From positions 62,276 to 126,275 of the forward strand of contig CAJUGV010000006.1 in the NCBI GenBank assembly GCA_910586505.1: a stretch of 64,000 nucleotides of DNA, read 5' to 3'. Positions 1 to 9,318 of this stretch are shown piece by piece. Each line of letters opens with the position of its first letter. The first letter of the stretch is position 1. Origin of the DNA: an uncultured Paraprevotella sp. GTDB taxonomy: Bacteria > Bacteroidota > Bacteroidia > Bacteroidales > Bacteroidaceae. The position numbers and the translations under genes were made by a program. The notes below the pieces were generated by a model, which saw nothing but the letters and a program-made list of their open reading frames with translations, searched no databases and was not told the origin of the DNA.

Positions 1-1
1 C

Positions 2-1552
2 GTGCTGCTGGTTTATTTCATGAAGAATACCAAAACCGCACTTGTACCTCAGGAAGACCAGGGTACGATGATGGTGAACGTAACCATGTCGCCGGGAAGC
101 AGCCTTGCCACAACGGAAAAGACCATGGTCAAGATCGAAAACATCATTAAGAGTATTCCCGAAGTAGCCCACTACTCCAAAGTTTCCGGTTACGGATTCC
201 TCGCCGGACAAGGTACGTCTTACGGTATGTTCATTGTCCGCCTGAAGGATTGGGACGAACGTACGGGCAAGGGACAGGATGCCTCCTCGGTGCTCAACAA
301 ACTGAACTTTATGCTCTTGAGCATCAAGGAAGCGCAGTGCTTCTCTTTCCAACCAGGTATGATCCCGGGTTACGGTATGGGTAACAGTATCGACCTGCAG
401 CTTCAGGACCGCGTAGGAGGCGACCTCAACTCATTCTATCAGAACACCATGAGGTTTATTGCAGCCGTAAACCAACGCCCCGAAGTGGCTATGGCCTACT
501 CTACATTCAACCCGACGTTCCCGATCTACACTGTGGACGTTGACGCGGCGAAGTGCAAGCGCGCCGGCATCTCACCGGCCGAAGTACTGAGCACCCTGGG
601 AGGATACTGCGGTGGTATCTACGCCTCCAACTTCAACTTATTCTCCAAAGTCTACCGCGTAATGATTCAGGCTGATCCGCAATACCGCCTTGATGAAAAA
701 TCACTGGACAATATCTTCGTTCGCGTAAACGGGCAGATGTCTCCCATCAGTCAGTTCCTGAACGTGAAGAAGAGCATGGGTCCTGAAGTGACAAAGCGTT
801 TCAACCTGTTCGAATCCATCTCATGTAATGTGAACCCTGCGGAAGGCTATTCGTCGGGTCAGGCCATGAAGGCCATCGAAGAGGTGTTTGCACAGACAAT
901 GCCGAGCCGTTACAGCTTCGAATACGGAGGTATCTCACGTGAAGAGAAGCAGACAGCCGGTTCTAACGACACATTGTATATTTACGCTTTCTGTGTTGTG
1001 CTCATCTTCCTCATCCTCTCGTGTCTCTACGAAAGTTTCCTTGTGCCGATGGCCGTAATCCTTTCCGTTCCGTGCGGATTGATGGGTTCGTTCCTCTTTG
1101 CATGGATGTTCGGACTTGAAAACAACATCTATCTGCAAACCGGTGTGATCATGCTGATCGGTCTGCTTGCCAAGACCGCCATCCTTATCACCGAGTATGC
1201 GTCGGAACGCCGCCGCAAGGGAATGGGCATTATCGAAGCAGCCTATACAGCGGCACAGACACGTTTCCGCCCGATCCTCATGACCGTACTGACCATGATC
1301 TTCGGTATGTTGCCGCTCATGTTCGCCACGGGTGCCGGAGCCAACGGTAACAGTTCTCTGGGTACCGGTGTTGTGGGAGGAATGTTGATCGGTACGCTGG
1401 CCTTGCTTTTCATTACGCCAGTATTCTTCATCTTCTTCCAATATTTGCAGGAAAAGGTTCGCCCGCCCTTGCAGGAGGAAGCCGACGCCCAAGTTCAGGC
1501 CGAACGCGAAAGAAGTATTGAAGAACGCAAAGCATCAAAAAGCGAAAAATAA
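2..1552 (+). CDS. RND efflux transporter, inner-membrane pump (C-terminal part)
   Basis: This is the C-terminal half (516 codons) of a hydrophobe/amphiphile efflux (HAE1/AcrB-type) RND pump; the 5' end lies outside the window, so the first codon here is not a start. The visible part begins at the end of a membrane segment followed by the second large periplasmic domain (LVPQEDQGTMMV is the typical start of that loop). It then shows five to six membrane helices from about residue 325 to 490, including a run with GLLAKTAILITEYA and RFRPILMTVLTMIFGMLPL, which match the conserved AcrB helices. The short charged tail is cytoplasmic. A porter of this kind exports drugs, bile acids or other amphiphiles by proton antiport. 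The outer-membrane channel gene follows 5 bases later, so they form one operon; the adaptor gene is presumably upstream of the window. Confidence 0.93.
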   Translation: MLLVYFMKNTKTALVPQEDQGTMMVNVTMSPGSSLATTEKTMVKIENIIKSIPEVAHYSKVSGYGFLAGQGTSYGMFIVRLKDWDERTGKGQDASSVLNKLNFMLLSIKEAQCFSFQPGMIPGYGMGNSIDLQLQDRVGGDLNSFYQNTMRFIAAVNQRPEVAMAYSTFNPTFPIYTVDVDAAKCKRAGISPAEVLSTLGGYCGGIYASNFNLFSKVYRVMIQADPQYRLDEKSLDNIFVRVNGQMSPISQFLNVKKSMGPEVTKRFNLFESISCNVNPAEGYSSGQAMKAIEEVFAQTMPSRYSFEYGGISREEKQTAGSNDTLYIYAFCVVLIFLILSCLYESFLVPMAVILSVPCGLMGSFLFAWMFGLENNIYLQTGVIMLIGLLAKTAILITEYASERRRKGMGIIEAAYTAAQTRFRPILMTVLTMIFGMLPLMFATGAGANGNSSLGTGVVGGMLIGTLALLFITPVFFIFFQYLQEKVRPPLQEEADAQVQAERERSIEERKASKSEK

Positions 1553-1557
1553 TAAAA

Positions 1558-2928
1558 ATGAAAAAGATAATAATGACAATGACCACAGTTGCTCTACTGA
1601 GCAGCTGCGGTCTATACAAAAGCTACGAACGCCCCAACGACATTCAGACTGACGGCTTGTATCAAAGCGATAATCTGAATAACAACGACTCGCTCGGACT
1701 GGCATCGTTCGCATGGAGAGAGGTATTTACCGACCCGCAACTGCAAATGCTTATCGAAAGAGGACTGGCGCAGAACACGAACATGCGCAGCGCGCAATTG
1801 CAGATAGAACAATCCGAAGCATTGCTGAAAGCCGCCAAATGGGCCTATATCCCGAGCCTGGCATTTGCCCCGCAGGGCAATCTTGCCGGTGTGGACTGGG
1901 GAAAGGCCACGCAAACCTATACCATACCGGTGGCTGCATCCTGGCAGATCGACATATTCGGTAGTCTGCACAACGCCAAAAAGCGCGCACAGGTGCAGCT
2001 GGAAAACAGCCACGTCTTCAAGCAGGCCGTACGGTCACAATTAATTGCCGCGATAGCAAACTATTACTACTCTCTGTCCATGCTGAAAGATCAGTTGAGA
2101 ATCAGCCAGGAAACGGAGAAGATATGGAAAGCCAATGTGGAAACCACACGTGCGTTGATGAGTGCGGGACAAAGCAATATGGCGGCAGTTTCGCAAACCG
2201 AAGCGAATTATTACAACATCTGCACCCAAATCACAGAACTGAAATTACAGATCAGCAACCTGGAAGACGAGTTCTCCGCATTGCTGGGCGACATGCCGCA
2301 AAAATACGAAATCGGTTCGATTAACAATTGGAAGACACCGGCCCGCATGTCGGCAGGCATTCCGGCTGCGGCCCTGGCCAACCGTCCGGACGTGAAACAA
2401 GCGGAGAACCAGTTGGCCATAGCCTACTACGCCACCAACGAATCCCGCGCCGCGTTCTATCCCGGTCTGAACCTGACCGGTACTATCGGATGGACAAACA
2501 ACCTCGGTATGGGAATCGTCAATCCGGGTAAATGGATTTGGAACGCCATGGGAGCACTTACGCAGCCTATTTTCCAGAACGGAAAAATACGCGCCCAGTA
2601 TAAAGTTTCCCAGGCACAGCAGGAACAAGCCAAACTGTCTTTCCAGCAAACCCTGTTGGATGCCGGTGCGGAGGTCAACACGGCAATGGCAAAGATTCAG
2701 TATTCCAACGAGAAGGAGCTTCTTTACAACAAGCAGATTGCTGCGTTGGAGACTGCCGTAAAAAGCACGCAGGCCTTGATGATGAACTCATCCGCCAACT
2801 ACTTGCAGGTGTTGACGGCGCAACAAAGTTTGCTTGCCGCGCAGATTTCGCAAGTAACCAATAAGTTCACCCAGATACAGGCGGCCATAGAACTGTATCA
2901 GGCACTGGGCGGCGGAAGCATCAAGTGA
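1558..2928 (+). CDS. TolC/OprM-type outer-membrane efflux lipoprotein
   Basis: 456-residue outer-membrane factor of the NodT/OprM family, the exit duct of the RND pump encoded just upstream. The N-terminus has a lipoprotein signal peptide with lipobox LLSSC (Cys17). Two OEP repeats follow, each with long amphipathic helices (about residues 60-250 and 270-455), and the second ends in the usual region with LLAAQ and ELYQALGGG. Motifs such as GLAQNTNMRSAQLQIEQSEA and ALANRPDVKQAENQL are characteristic of the family. Length is normal. A strong hairpin terminator lies just after the stop codon. Confidence 0.93.
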   Translation: MKKIIMTMTTVALLSSCGLYKSYERPNDIQTDGLYQSDNLNNNDSLGLASFAWREVFTDPQLQMLIERGLAQNTNMRSAQLQIEQSEALLKAAKWAYIPSLAFAPQGNLAGVDWGKATQTYTIPVAASWQIDIFGSLHNAKKRAQVQLENSHVFKQAVRSQLIAAIANYYYSLSMLKDQLRISQETEKIWKANVETTRALMSAGQSNMAAVSQTEANYYNICTQITELKLQISNLEDEFSALLGDMPQKYEIGSINNWKTPARMSAGIPAAALANRPDVKQAENQLAIAYYATNESRAAFYPGLNLTGTIGWTNNLGMGIVNPGKWIWNAMGALTQPIFQNGKIRAQYKVSQAQQEQAKLSFQQTLLDAGAEVNTAMAKIQYSNEKELLYNKQIAALETAVKSTQALMMNSSANYLQVLTAQQSLLAAQISQVTNKFTQIQAAIELYQALGGGSIK

Positions 2929-2954
2929 TCGGAACCGGACATAGAGTATAAAGT

Positions 2955-2992
2955 AAAGCGGCTTTCAGAATTCAGTCTGAAAGCCGCTTTTT
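2955..2992. terminator. Bidirectional hairpin terminator
   Basis: Perfect 15-base arms (2955-2969 and 2976-2990) with a 6-base loop, A-rich on the left and T-rich on the right. It sits between the convergent efflux operon (+) and the DUF3127 gene (-) and can serve both. Confidence 0.85.
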
Positions 2993-3064
2993 ACGAATCA
3001 AAAATTCTGCAGCGTGCGGCCGGATGTCTTTCGCAATCCTCTCGGCGCACTCCGAATCTCAAGA

Positions 3065-3442
3065 TCAGAATGGAAGATCGTCTTTAGAATCCCCTCCTGA
3101 AAAGTCCACAGGAGCCGCATCCGGAGCCGGCGGGAAAGGCATTGGCTCGGCCATAGGATCAGCCTGCTCGGTCACACGTTCCACTTTCCATGCTCTTATA
3201 CTATTATACCAACGGCCATTATACTCACGTGCATCCACATCAAAAGAAACAGTCAGATGGTCGCCGAGCTTGATGGCGAACTGTGCAATCTTGTCTGCCC
3301 CGAACACATCGAAACACATCTTTCTGGGATACTGCTCCTGAGTTTCCAACACATACTCCTGCACCTTCCATTCCGAACCGGTACGCTGAGATACACCTCC
3401 TCGTTCGGGAAGCACTGCTATAATTTTTCCTGTTATTTCCAT
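3065..3442 (-). CDS. DUF3127 family OB-fold protein with SSB-like C-terminal tail
   Basis: 125-residue protein of the DUF3127 family. It begins MEITGKIIAVLPERG and runs through strands typical of a small OB-fold (GSEWKVQEYVLETQ, CFDVFGADK, GDHLTVSFDVDAREY, NSIRAWKVERV), up to about residue 95. A proline- and acid-rich linker then ends in SKDDLPF. That ending is the same kind of acidic-hydrophobic tip by which bacterial SSB proteins bind their partner enzymes, so I infer a single-stranded-DNA-binding or SSB-accessory role; the family itself has no settled function that I know. It is transcribed divergently from dnaN. A near-consensus -7 box (TAATTTCG) lies at 3476-3469 on the minus strand. Confidence 0.82.
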   Translation of the reverse strand: MEITGKIIAVLPERGGVSQRTGSEWKVQEYVLETQEQYPRKMCFDVFGADKIAQFAIKLGDHLTVSFDVDAREYNGRWYNSIRAWKVERVTEQADPMAEPMPFPPAPDAAPVDFSGGDSKDDLPF

Positions 3443-3539
3443 ATTATAATATTAACTGGTAAGTGACGCGAAATTACAACTAATTTTCTACTTTGTCTAA
3501 TTTTAGATTATTTTTTTTGTTCCATTCTACTTTAATCCG

Positions 3540-3547
3540 TAAATTTG
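3540..3547 (+). promoter_or_regulatory. Bacteroides -7 promoter box for the dnaN run
   Basis: TAAATTTG matches the TAnnTTTG box of the Bacteroides primary sigma factor and lies 28 bases before the dnaN ATG. Confidence 0.7.
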
Positions 3548-3575
3548 CTGATTATAATCCTAAATACACAGCATC

Positions 3576-4700
3576 ATGAAATTTATCGTATCTAGTTCTG
3601 CTCTATTCAACCGTTTGCAGACTATCGGACGTGTCATAAATTCAAAGAATACCATCCATATTCTGGATTGTTTCTTATTCGAAATCAAAAACAATATACT
3701 GACTATAACGGCCTCCGATAGTGAGACCACCCTCATCACTACTTTGGAACTTATTGAAAGCGAGGCCGACGCACGTTTCTGTATCAATGCCAAAACCATC
3801 CAGGATTCAATGAAGGAAATTGCCGAACAACCGCTCTCGTTCGACATCAATCCCGAAAACATGGATATCACGGCCAACTACATGAACGGGCGCTTCAATA
3901 TCGTAGGACAGAATGCAGACGAATATCCCGACATGCAAATCTCACAGGAAGACATGAATGTCCTGGTCATGCCGGCCCCTATGGTGCTCAATGGCATCAA
4001 CCGCTGCCTGTTCGCCACGGCTGATGACGAACTTCGTCCCGTGATGAACGGTGTTTATTTTGACATTCAGACGGATAATATCACTTTTGTATCTTCAGAT
4101 GGCAACAAACTGGTACGCAACAGAAACTACGGAATCAATGGCGACCAGCCTGCGTCTTTCATACTCCCCAAAAAGCCGGCTACCATCCTGAAAAATCTCC
4201 TTCAGAAAGAAGCTAATGACATCACACTGAAGTTCAACAACCGCAACGCCTATGCAGAGATGGAGTCTACACGCCTTATCTGCCGGCTCACAGAAGGACG
4301 TTATCCCAACTATAATTCCGTCATTCCGACCAATAACCCTTACAAGGTAACCGTAGACCGCATTACCATGCTGAGCGCACTGAAACGCGTGCTGATATTC
4401 TCAAACCAAAGCAGCTCGCTCATCAAGTTACATCTGGAAAACAATCAGATGGTGGTTTCCGGACAGGACATAGATTTCTCCACCTCCGCCGAAGAGAGCG
4501 TGCCTTGTGAATACACCAACTATCCGATGAATATCGGATTTAACGGAACATATCTCGCCGACATACTGAATAACATCGGAGGTGAGAATGTCATCATAGA
4601 GTTGGCAGATCCCAGCCGCGCCGGCGTAATCGTTCCAGACGGACAGGACGACAAGGAAGACCTGCTTATGTTGCTGATGCCGATGATGCTGAACGACTAA
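3576..4700 (+). CDS. dnaN: DNA polymerase III beta subunit (sliding clamp)
   Basis: 374-residue beta clamp. Three structural repeats fill the length (about 1-120, 130-245, 250-374). Recognisable stretches include MKFIVSSSALFNRLQTIGRV, the second-domain ATADDELRPVMNGVYFDI, RLICRLTEGRYPNYNSVIP and the C-terminal VIVPDGQDDKEDLLMLLMPMML, which carries the usual LxxLMMPM-like ending. It tethers the replicative polymerase to DNA and recruits clamp-binding proteins. It is first in a run of six same-strand genes, with the exonuclease gene 14 bases downstream. The start is fixed by the -7 box 28 bases upstream. Confidence 0.97.
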   Translation: MKFIVSSSALFNRLQTIGRVINSKNTIHILDCFLFEIKNNILTITASDSETTLITTLELIESEADARFCINAKTIQDSMKEIAEQPLSFDINPENMDITANYMNGRFNIVGQNADEYPDMQISQEDMNVLVMPAPMVLNGINRCLFATADDELRPVMNGVYFDIQTDNITFVSSDGNKLVRNRNYGINGDQPASFILPKKPATILKNLLQKEANDITLKFNNRNAYAEMESTRLICRLTEGRYPNYNSVIPTNNPYKVTVDRITMLSALKRVLIFSNQSSSLIKLHLENNQMVVSGQDIDFSTSAEESVPCEYTNYPMNIGFNGTYLADILNNIGGENVIIELADPSRAGVIVPDGQDDKEDLLMLLMPMMLND

Positions 4701-4714
4701 AAGAACGGACAGGA

Positions 4715-5485
4715 ATGAAACTTAAGCTAAACAACCCCATCGTTTTTTTCGATCTGGAAACGACGGGTATCAATATCACCACCGACCGCATCGTCGAATT
4801 GTGCTATATTAAGGTATATCCTAATGGAAACGAAGAATCCAAAAGTATGCGTATCAACCCGGAAATGCACATTCCCGAGAGTTCATCTGCCATACATGGC
4901 ATCTATGACAGCGATGTGGCAGACTGTCCCACATTCAAACAGATAGCCAAAGAGCTTGCCGGGACCATACAAGGTTGTGACTTCGCAGGTTTCAACTCCA
5001 ATCGCTTCGACGTGCCGATGCTGGTGGAGGAGTTTCTCAGAGCTGGCATTGACATCGACATCCGCAAACGGAAGTTTATCGACGTACAAAATATCTACCA
5101 CAAACTGGAACGGCGTACCTTGTGTGCAGCTTACAAATACTATTGCGGCAAGGAACTGGAAAACGCACACTCCGCACTGGCGGATACACAAGCTACGTAC
5201 GAAGTGCTGATGGCTCAGCTCGACCGATATCCCGAAGACCTGAAGAACGACGTAGACTTCCTCTCGGAATTCTCTAAAATGACAGACAATGTTGATTTTG
5301 CCGGACGTATGGTATACAACGAAAACCGCGAAATCGTGTTCAATTTCGGTAAATACAAAGGGAAGAAAGTATCTGACGTCTTGCGTGCCGACCCCGGATA
5401 TTACAGTTGGATATTACAAGGCGATTTTGCACGAAACACAAAACAGATTCTCACACAGATTCGTTTGGAACAACTCAAGGCATAA
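4715..5485 (+). CDS. 3'-5' exonuclease, DnaQ/ExoX-like (DEDDh)
   Basis: 256-residue DEDDh exonuclease. Exo I motif FFDLETTG holds Asp13 and Glu15; exo III is HSALAD, with His152 and Asp157. After the nuclease core (1 to about 175) comes a C-terminal module with FNFGKYKGKKVSDV and YYSWIL (about 207-250), resembling the small C-terminal domain of exodeoxyribonuclease X-like proteins. It may act as a proofreading epsilon-type subunit or as a repair exonuclease. Its place directly after dnaN favours a replication role, but the ExoX-type tail makes a stand-alone nuclease equally possible. Confidence 0.88.
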   Translation: MKLKLNNPIVFFDLETTGINITTDRIVELCYIKVYPNGNEESKSMRINPEMHIPESSSAIHGIYDSDVADCPTFKQIAKELAGTIQGCDFAGFNSNRFDVPMLVEEFLRAGIDIDIRKRKFIDVQNIYHKLERRTLCAAYKYYCGKELENAHSALADTQATYEVLMAQLDRYPEDLKNDVDFLSEFSKMTDNVDFAGRMVYNENREIVFNFGKYKGKKVSDVLRADPGYYSWILQGDFARNTKQILTQIRLEQLKA

Positions 5486-5491
5486 ACAGAT

Positions 5492-6691
5492 ATGGAGACG
5501 CTAAGAGGAAAAAAAATAGTATTGGGTATTACGGGCAGTATCGCTGCCTATAAAGCATGCTATCTTATCAGAGGGTTGGTCAAGAGAGGCGCGGAAGTAC
5601 AAGTAGTTATCACTCCGGCCGGAAAAGAGTTTATCACTCCTATCACCCTCTCCGCACTGACAGGCAAACCTGTTGTCAGCGAGTTTTTTTCAGGACGTGA
5701 CGGTAGCTGGAACAGCCATGTGACACTCGGCCTTTGGGCCGATGCCATGGTTATCGCCCCGGCCACCGCATCATCCATAGGGAAAATGGCTCACGGCATT
5801 GCCGACAACATGCTTATCACGACGTACCTTTCAATGAAAGCACCTGTATTCATAGCTCCGGCTATGGATCTTGATATGTTTGCACACCCCTCCACACAGC
5901 AAAATCTGGAATGTCTCCGCAGTTACGGCAATCATATCATAGAACCGGCCAGCGGCGAATTGGCCAGCCATTTGGAAGGCAAAGGACGCATGGAAGAACC
6001 GGAGAATATAGTCCGCATCCTTGAAAGATACTTTCAAGCCGACCGCGACTTGGAGGGGAAAAAGGTACTGATTACCGCCGGACCGACCTACGAAAGGATA
6101 GATCCTGTGAGATTCATAGGCAACTATTCATCCGGAAAGATGGGCATGGCATTGGCCGAGACCTGTGCTGCACGAGGCGCCAAGGTCACATTGGTTTGCG
6201 GTCCGACCCCACTATCAGCCTCACATCCCGGAATCGACCGGATTGATGTGGAATCGGCAGAAGACATGTACCGTGAAGCCACAGCCCGTTTTGCGGAAAC
6301 CGACGCAGCCATCCTCTGTGCCGCCGTGGCCGACTTTACCCCCGAACAAACTTATGACTCTAAGATCAAACGCGAGAAAGAAGATCTGCTACTCCGTCTG
6401 AAACCGACCCGGGATATCGCGCAAGCTCTCGGGAAAATTAAAAAGGACGGACAGAAACTCGTTGGATTCGCACTGGAAACCCATGACGAGGCCACTCATG
6501 CCCGTGAAAAGCTGGAACGGAAAAACTTCGATTTCATCGTACTTAATTCGCTGAACGACGAAGGCGCCGGATTCCAGCACGACACCAATAAAATAACCAT
6601 CATCAGCCGCACGGATACCGTCTCCTATCCTCTGAAGAACAAAAAGGAAGTGGCAGGCGATATTATTGATAAACTCGCATCCTTGTTCTAA
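5492..6691 (+). CDS. coaBC: Bifunctional phosphopantothenoylcysteine decarboxylase / phosphopantothenate-cysteine ligase
   Basis: 399-residue fused CoaBC, carrying out two consecutive steps of coenzyme A synthesis. The N-terminal flavoprotein (CoaC, about 1-180) shows GITGSIAAYKACYL, the catalytic His76 in SWNSHVTLG, and the substrate-binding APAMDLDMF. The C-terminal ligase (CoaB, about 190-399) shows AGPTYERIDPVRFIGNYSSG, AAVADF and the KIKREK lysine-rich nucleotide site. Length is typical. It lies 6 bases after the exonuclease gene and 13 bases before the next gene, so it is probably co-transcribed with both. Confidence 0.96.
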   Translation: METLRGKKIVLGITGSIAAYKACYLIRGLVKRGAEVQVVITPAGKEFITPITLSALTGKPVVSEFFSGRDGSWNSHVTLGLWADAMVIAPATASSIGKMAHGIADNMLITTYLSMKAPVFIAPAMDLDMFAHPSTQQNLECLRSYGNHIIEPASGELASHLEGKGRMEEPENIVRILERYFQADRDLEGKKVLITAGPTYERIDPVRFIGNYSSGKMGMALAETCAARGAKVTLVCGPTPLSASHPGIDRIDVESAEDMYREATARFAETDAAILCAAVADFTPEQTYDSKIKREKEDLLLRLKPTRDIAQALGKIKKDGQKLVGFALETHDEATHAREKLERKNFDFIVLNSLNDEGAGFQHDTNKITIISRTDTVSYPLKNKKEVAGDIIDKLASLF

Positions 6692-6704
6692 ACATCCGGC
6701 TTCT

Positions 6705-7634
6705 ATGTGCACGACAACCCAACATATTCACCCCGCGCTTCTGCTACTGGCAACATTAGTCCTTTTACTTTCATCCCCTATAGCCACAGCACAGGAATTG
6801 AAAGCCAAAGTGACAATCAATCGTTCACAGATTTCGAATACGACGGAGGCCGTATTCGAAGCCCTGCAAAACTCACTGACGGCATTCATCAACGAACGGC
6901 AATGGACGGGAATGAAATATGAAGAAGTAGAGCGCATCAACTGCACATTCAGCATCACACTAAAAACTTACAGCGAGACGGACAATTCTTTCACAGGAAC
7001 CATACAAGTACAAAGCACCCGTCCCGTTTATAACTCCAACTACTCTACCACCATATTTAATTTTCAAGACGAGAACTTCAATTTCACATTCCAGCAATTT
7101 GACCAGCTGGAATTCCGTCCGGAACAGGTAGACAACAATCTTACGGCCGTCATAGCATACTATGCTTACCTCATCATAGGCATGGACATGGATACTTTTT
7201 CCCCGCTCGGAGGATCAGATATCCTACAAATGGCCATGGACATAGCCAACAACTCCCAAAATCTGGGTTATACGGGGTGGAAAGCATTTGAAAACGACCG
7301 TAACCGTTTCGCCATCATCAATGATTATACAGACGGCGCGCTGGAACCGCTCAGACAGTTGGAATACAAATACCATCGCCTGGGGCTTGACCGCATGACA
7401 GAGAATCCCGATACGGCACGCGCCGTCATCACGGAATCGCTGGAGATGCTAAAAGAAGCCCGCGAGCAAAAAAGCATGAGTGCGCTGCCTGTCATCTTTA
7501 CAGATATCAAACGAGACGAATTAGTCAATATCTACAGCGGAAAGGGCACCGCGGAAGAACGCGAGAAAGTGTACAACATTGTATTTGCCATCAACGCTTC
7601 ACAAAGCAACCATTGGGAAAAACTCAGAAAATAA
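6705..7634 (+). CDS. DUF4835 family exported protein (PorD-like)
   Basis: 309-residue exported protein of the DUF4835 family, which some annotation schemes call PorD and connect with type IX secretion. I chose the ATG at 6705 because it gives a clean signal peptide (hydrophobic core ALLLLATLVLLLSS, cleavage near ATAQ); an in-frame TTG at 6666 would lie inside coaBC. The mature part contains family-typical stretches: YSTTIFNFQDENFNF, AYYAYLIIGMDMDTFSP and a late PVIFTDIKRDELVNIYSG. It is probably periplasmic. The coaBC-DUF4835-recN order is common in this phylum as far as I know. A type IX role in this organism is unproven. Confidence 0.85.
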   Translation: MCTTTQHIHPALLLLATLVLLLSSPIATAQELKAKVTINRSQISNTTEAVFEALQNSLTAFINERQWTGMKYEEVERINCTFSITLKTYSETDNSFTGTIQVQSTRPVYNSNYSTTIFNFQDENFNFTFQQFDQLEFRPEQVDNNLTAVIAYYAYLIIGMDMDTFSPLGGSDILQMAMDIANNSQNLGYTGWKAFENDRNRFAIINDYTDGALEPLRQLEYKYHRLGLDRMTENPDTARAVITESLEMLKEAREQKSMSALPVIFTDIKRDELVNIYSGKGTAEEREKVYNIVFAINASQSNHWEKLRK

Positions 7635-7638
7635 GGAG

Positions 7639-9318
7639 ATGCTAAAATCTTTATTCATTCAGAATTACGCGCTAATTGATACGTTAGACATCCGGTTCGG
7701 AAAAGGATTTTCCGTCATTACGGGAGAAACCGGAGCGGGAAAATCCATCATCCTCGGTGCCATCGGTCTACTTCTGGGACAACGTGCCGACAGCAAAGCC
7801 ATCAAAAACGGAGCTTCAAGATGCGTCATTGAAGCTGTTTTCGATCTGAGCGCATACAATATGCAGGATTTCTTCGCAAAAAATGACCTGGACTTCGACG
7901 GAACGGAATGCATCGTACGGCGCGAAATTACTTCTGCGGGCAAAAGCCGCGCTTTCATCAACGACACGCCGGCATCGGTAGCACTGCTTAAAGAACTGGG
8001 CGAAATGCTTATAGACGTGCACTCACAGCACCAGAACCTTTTGCTGAACAAAGAAAACTTCCAATTGAACGTGATCGACATCCTGGCCGCAAACAAGGAA
8101 GACACGACACTGTATAAAACATTGTACGCCGACTATAAGCAGACAGAGAAAAAACTGGAACAGGCACGGCTTGCAGCGGAAAAAGCCAGGGAAGAAGAGG
8201 ACTACATAGCGTTTCAGTTAGAGCAACTGGAGAATGCCGCCTTGAAAGCCGGAGAGCAGGAAATGCTGGAGCAGGAATCAGAGATGCTGACACACGCAGA
8301 AGAAATCAAACAAATCCTCTATCAGGCGGAGAATCTTCTGGACAACGAACAGAACGGTATCGTCAACGCACTGAAAGAAACCGCCCATCTGCTGGAAAAT
8401 CTGCAAAGAATATATCCCGACAGCAATGAACTGGCAGAACGTGCCAATTCATGTTATATCGAACTGAAAGACCTGACCGGCGAAATATCAAGCCGCACGG
8501 AAAATGTAGAATTCAATCCCGAACGTCTTGAATACGTAAACGAACGTCTGAACACCATCTACGAACTGCAACAGAAACACAGGGTAAACACACTGGAAGA
8601 ACTCATAAGGACAGAAGAGGAATACCGCAAGAAACTTGATGCCATCACCCACGGCGAAGAGCACATCCAAGCCTTGCAGAGTCAGCGCGACCACGCATTC
8701 CGCCTTATGAAAGAACAGGCGGCACGTCTCACGGCCCTCAGGCAGAAAGCAGCTGTACTGGCGGAAAAACAAATGAAAGAAAAACTTATCCCGCTGGGGA
8801 TACCGAATGTACAGTTCAAAGTGGAACTGACACAGAAAGACATGCCGGACGAAACCGGAGCAGACAGAATCAACTTTCTCTTCAGCGCGAACAAGAACAG
8901 CCAGCTTCAACCGATCTCACAGGTGGCTTCCGGCGGTGAGATCGCCCGCGTCATGCTCTCATTAAAAGCCATGATTTCGGGCGCAGTCAAACTGCCTACC
9001 ATCATCTTCGACGAAATTGACACGGGGGTATCGGGCAGCATAGCCGAAAAAATGGCACACATCATGAAGGAAATGGGGAATTGCAACCGGCAAGTCATCA
9101 GCATCACCCACCTGCCGCAAATCGCCGCCTTGGGCCACACACACTATAAAGTATATAAGGAAGATCATCCGGACGGCACAACCAGCCATATCGTACAACT
9201 GGACGAAAAAGGACGGATAGAAGAAATAGCGCATATGCTGAGCGGAGCCGTTCTGACCGACGCAGCCATCAACAATGCCAAAGAATTGCTTAATCATTCA
9301 CAATCACACGCAAAATGA
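7639..9318 (+). CDS. recN: DNA repair protein RecN
   Basis: 559-residue SMC-like ATPase of double-strand-break repair. Walker A is GETGAGKS (29-36). A long coiled-coil region runs from about 150 to 370, the ABC-type signature is VASGGEIARVML, and Walker B is IIFDEIDTGVSG. The C-terminal part has ITHLPQIAALG. The ATG at 7639 follows GGAG and begins MLKSLFIQNYALI, the family-typical start; an upstream in-frame start at 7579 would lie within the preceding gene. The stop codon overlaps the next start by 4 bases (ATGA), showing translational coupling. Confidence 0.97.
   Translation: MLKSLFIQNYALIDTLDIRFGKGFSVITGETGAGKSIILGAIGLLLGQRADSKAIKNGASRCVIEAVFDLSAYNMQDFFAKNDLDFDGTECIVRREITSAGKSRAFINDTPASVALLKELGEMLIDVHSQHQNLLLNKENFQLNVIDILAANKEDTTLYKTLYADYKQTEKKLEQARLAAEKAREEEDYIAFQLEQLENAALKAGEQEMLEQESEMLTHAEEIKQILYQAENLLDNEQNGIVNALKETAHLLENLQRIYPDSNELAERANSCYIELKDLTGEISSRTENVEFNPERLEYVNERLNTIYELQQKHRVNTLEELIRTEEEYRKKLDAITHGEEHIQALQSQRDHAFRLMKEQAARLTALRQKAAVLAEKQMKEKLIPLGIPNVQFKVELTQKDMPDETGADRINFLFSANKNSQLQPISQVASGGEIARVMLSLKAMISGAVKLPTIIFDEIDTGVSGSIAEKMAHIMKEMGNCNRQVISITHLPQIAALGHTHYKVYKEDHPDGTTSHIVQLDEKGRIEEIAHMLSGAVLTDAAINNAKELLNHSQSHAK

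Noticed and set aside
935..1492. 185-codon open frame antisense to the RND pump
   Set aside because: Charge-rich shadow of the membrane helices on the other strand; no family resemblance.
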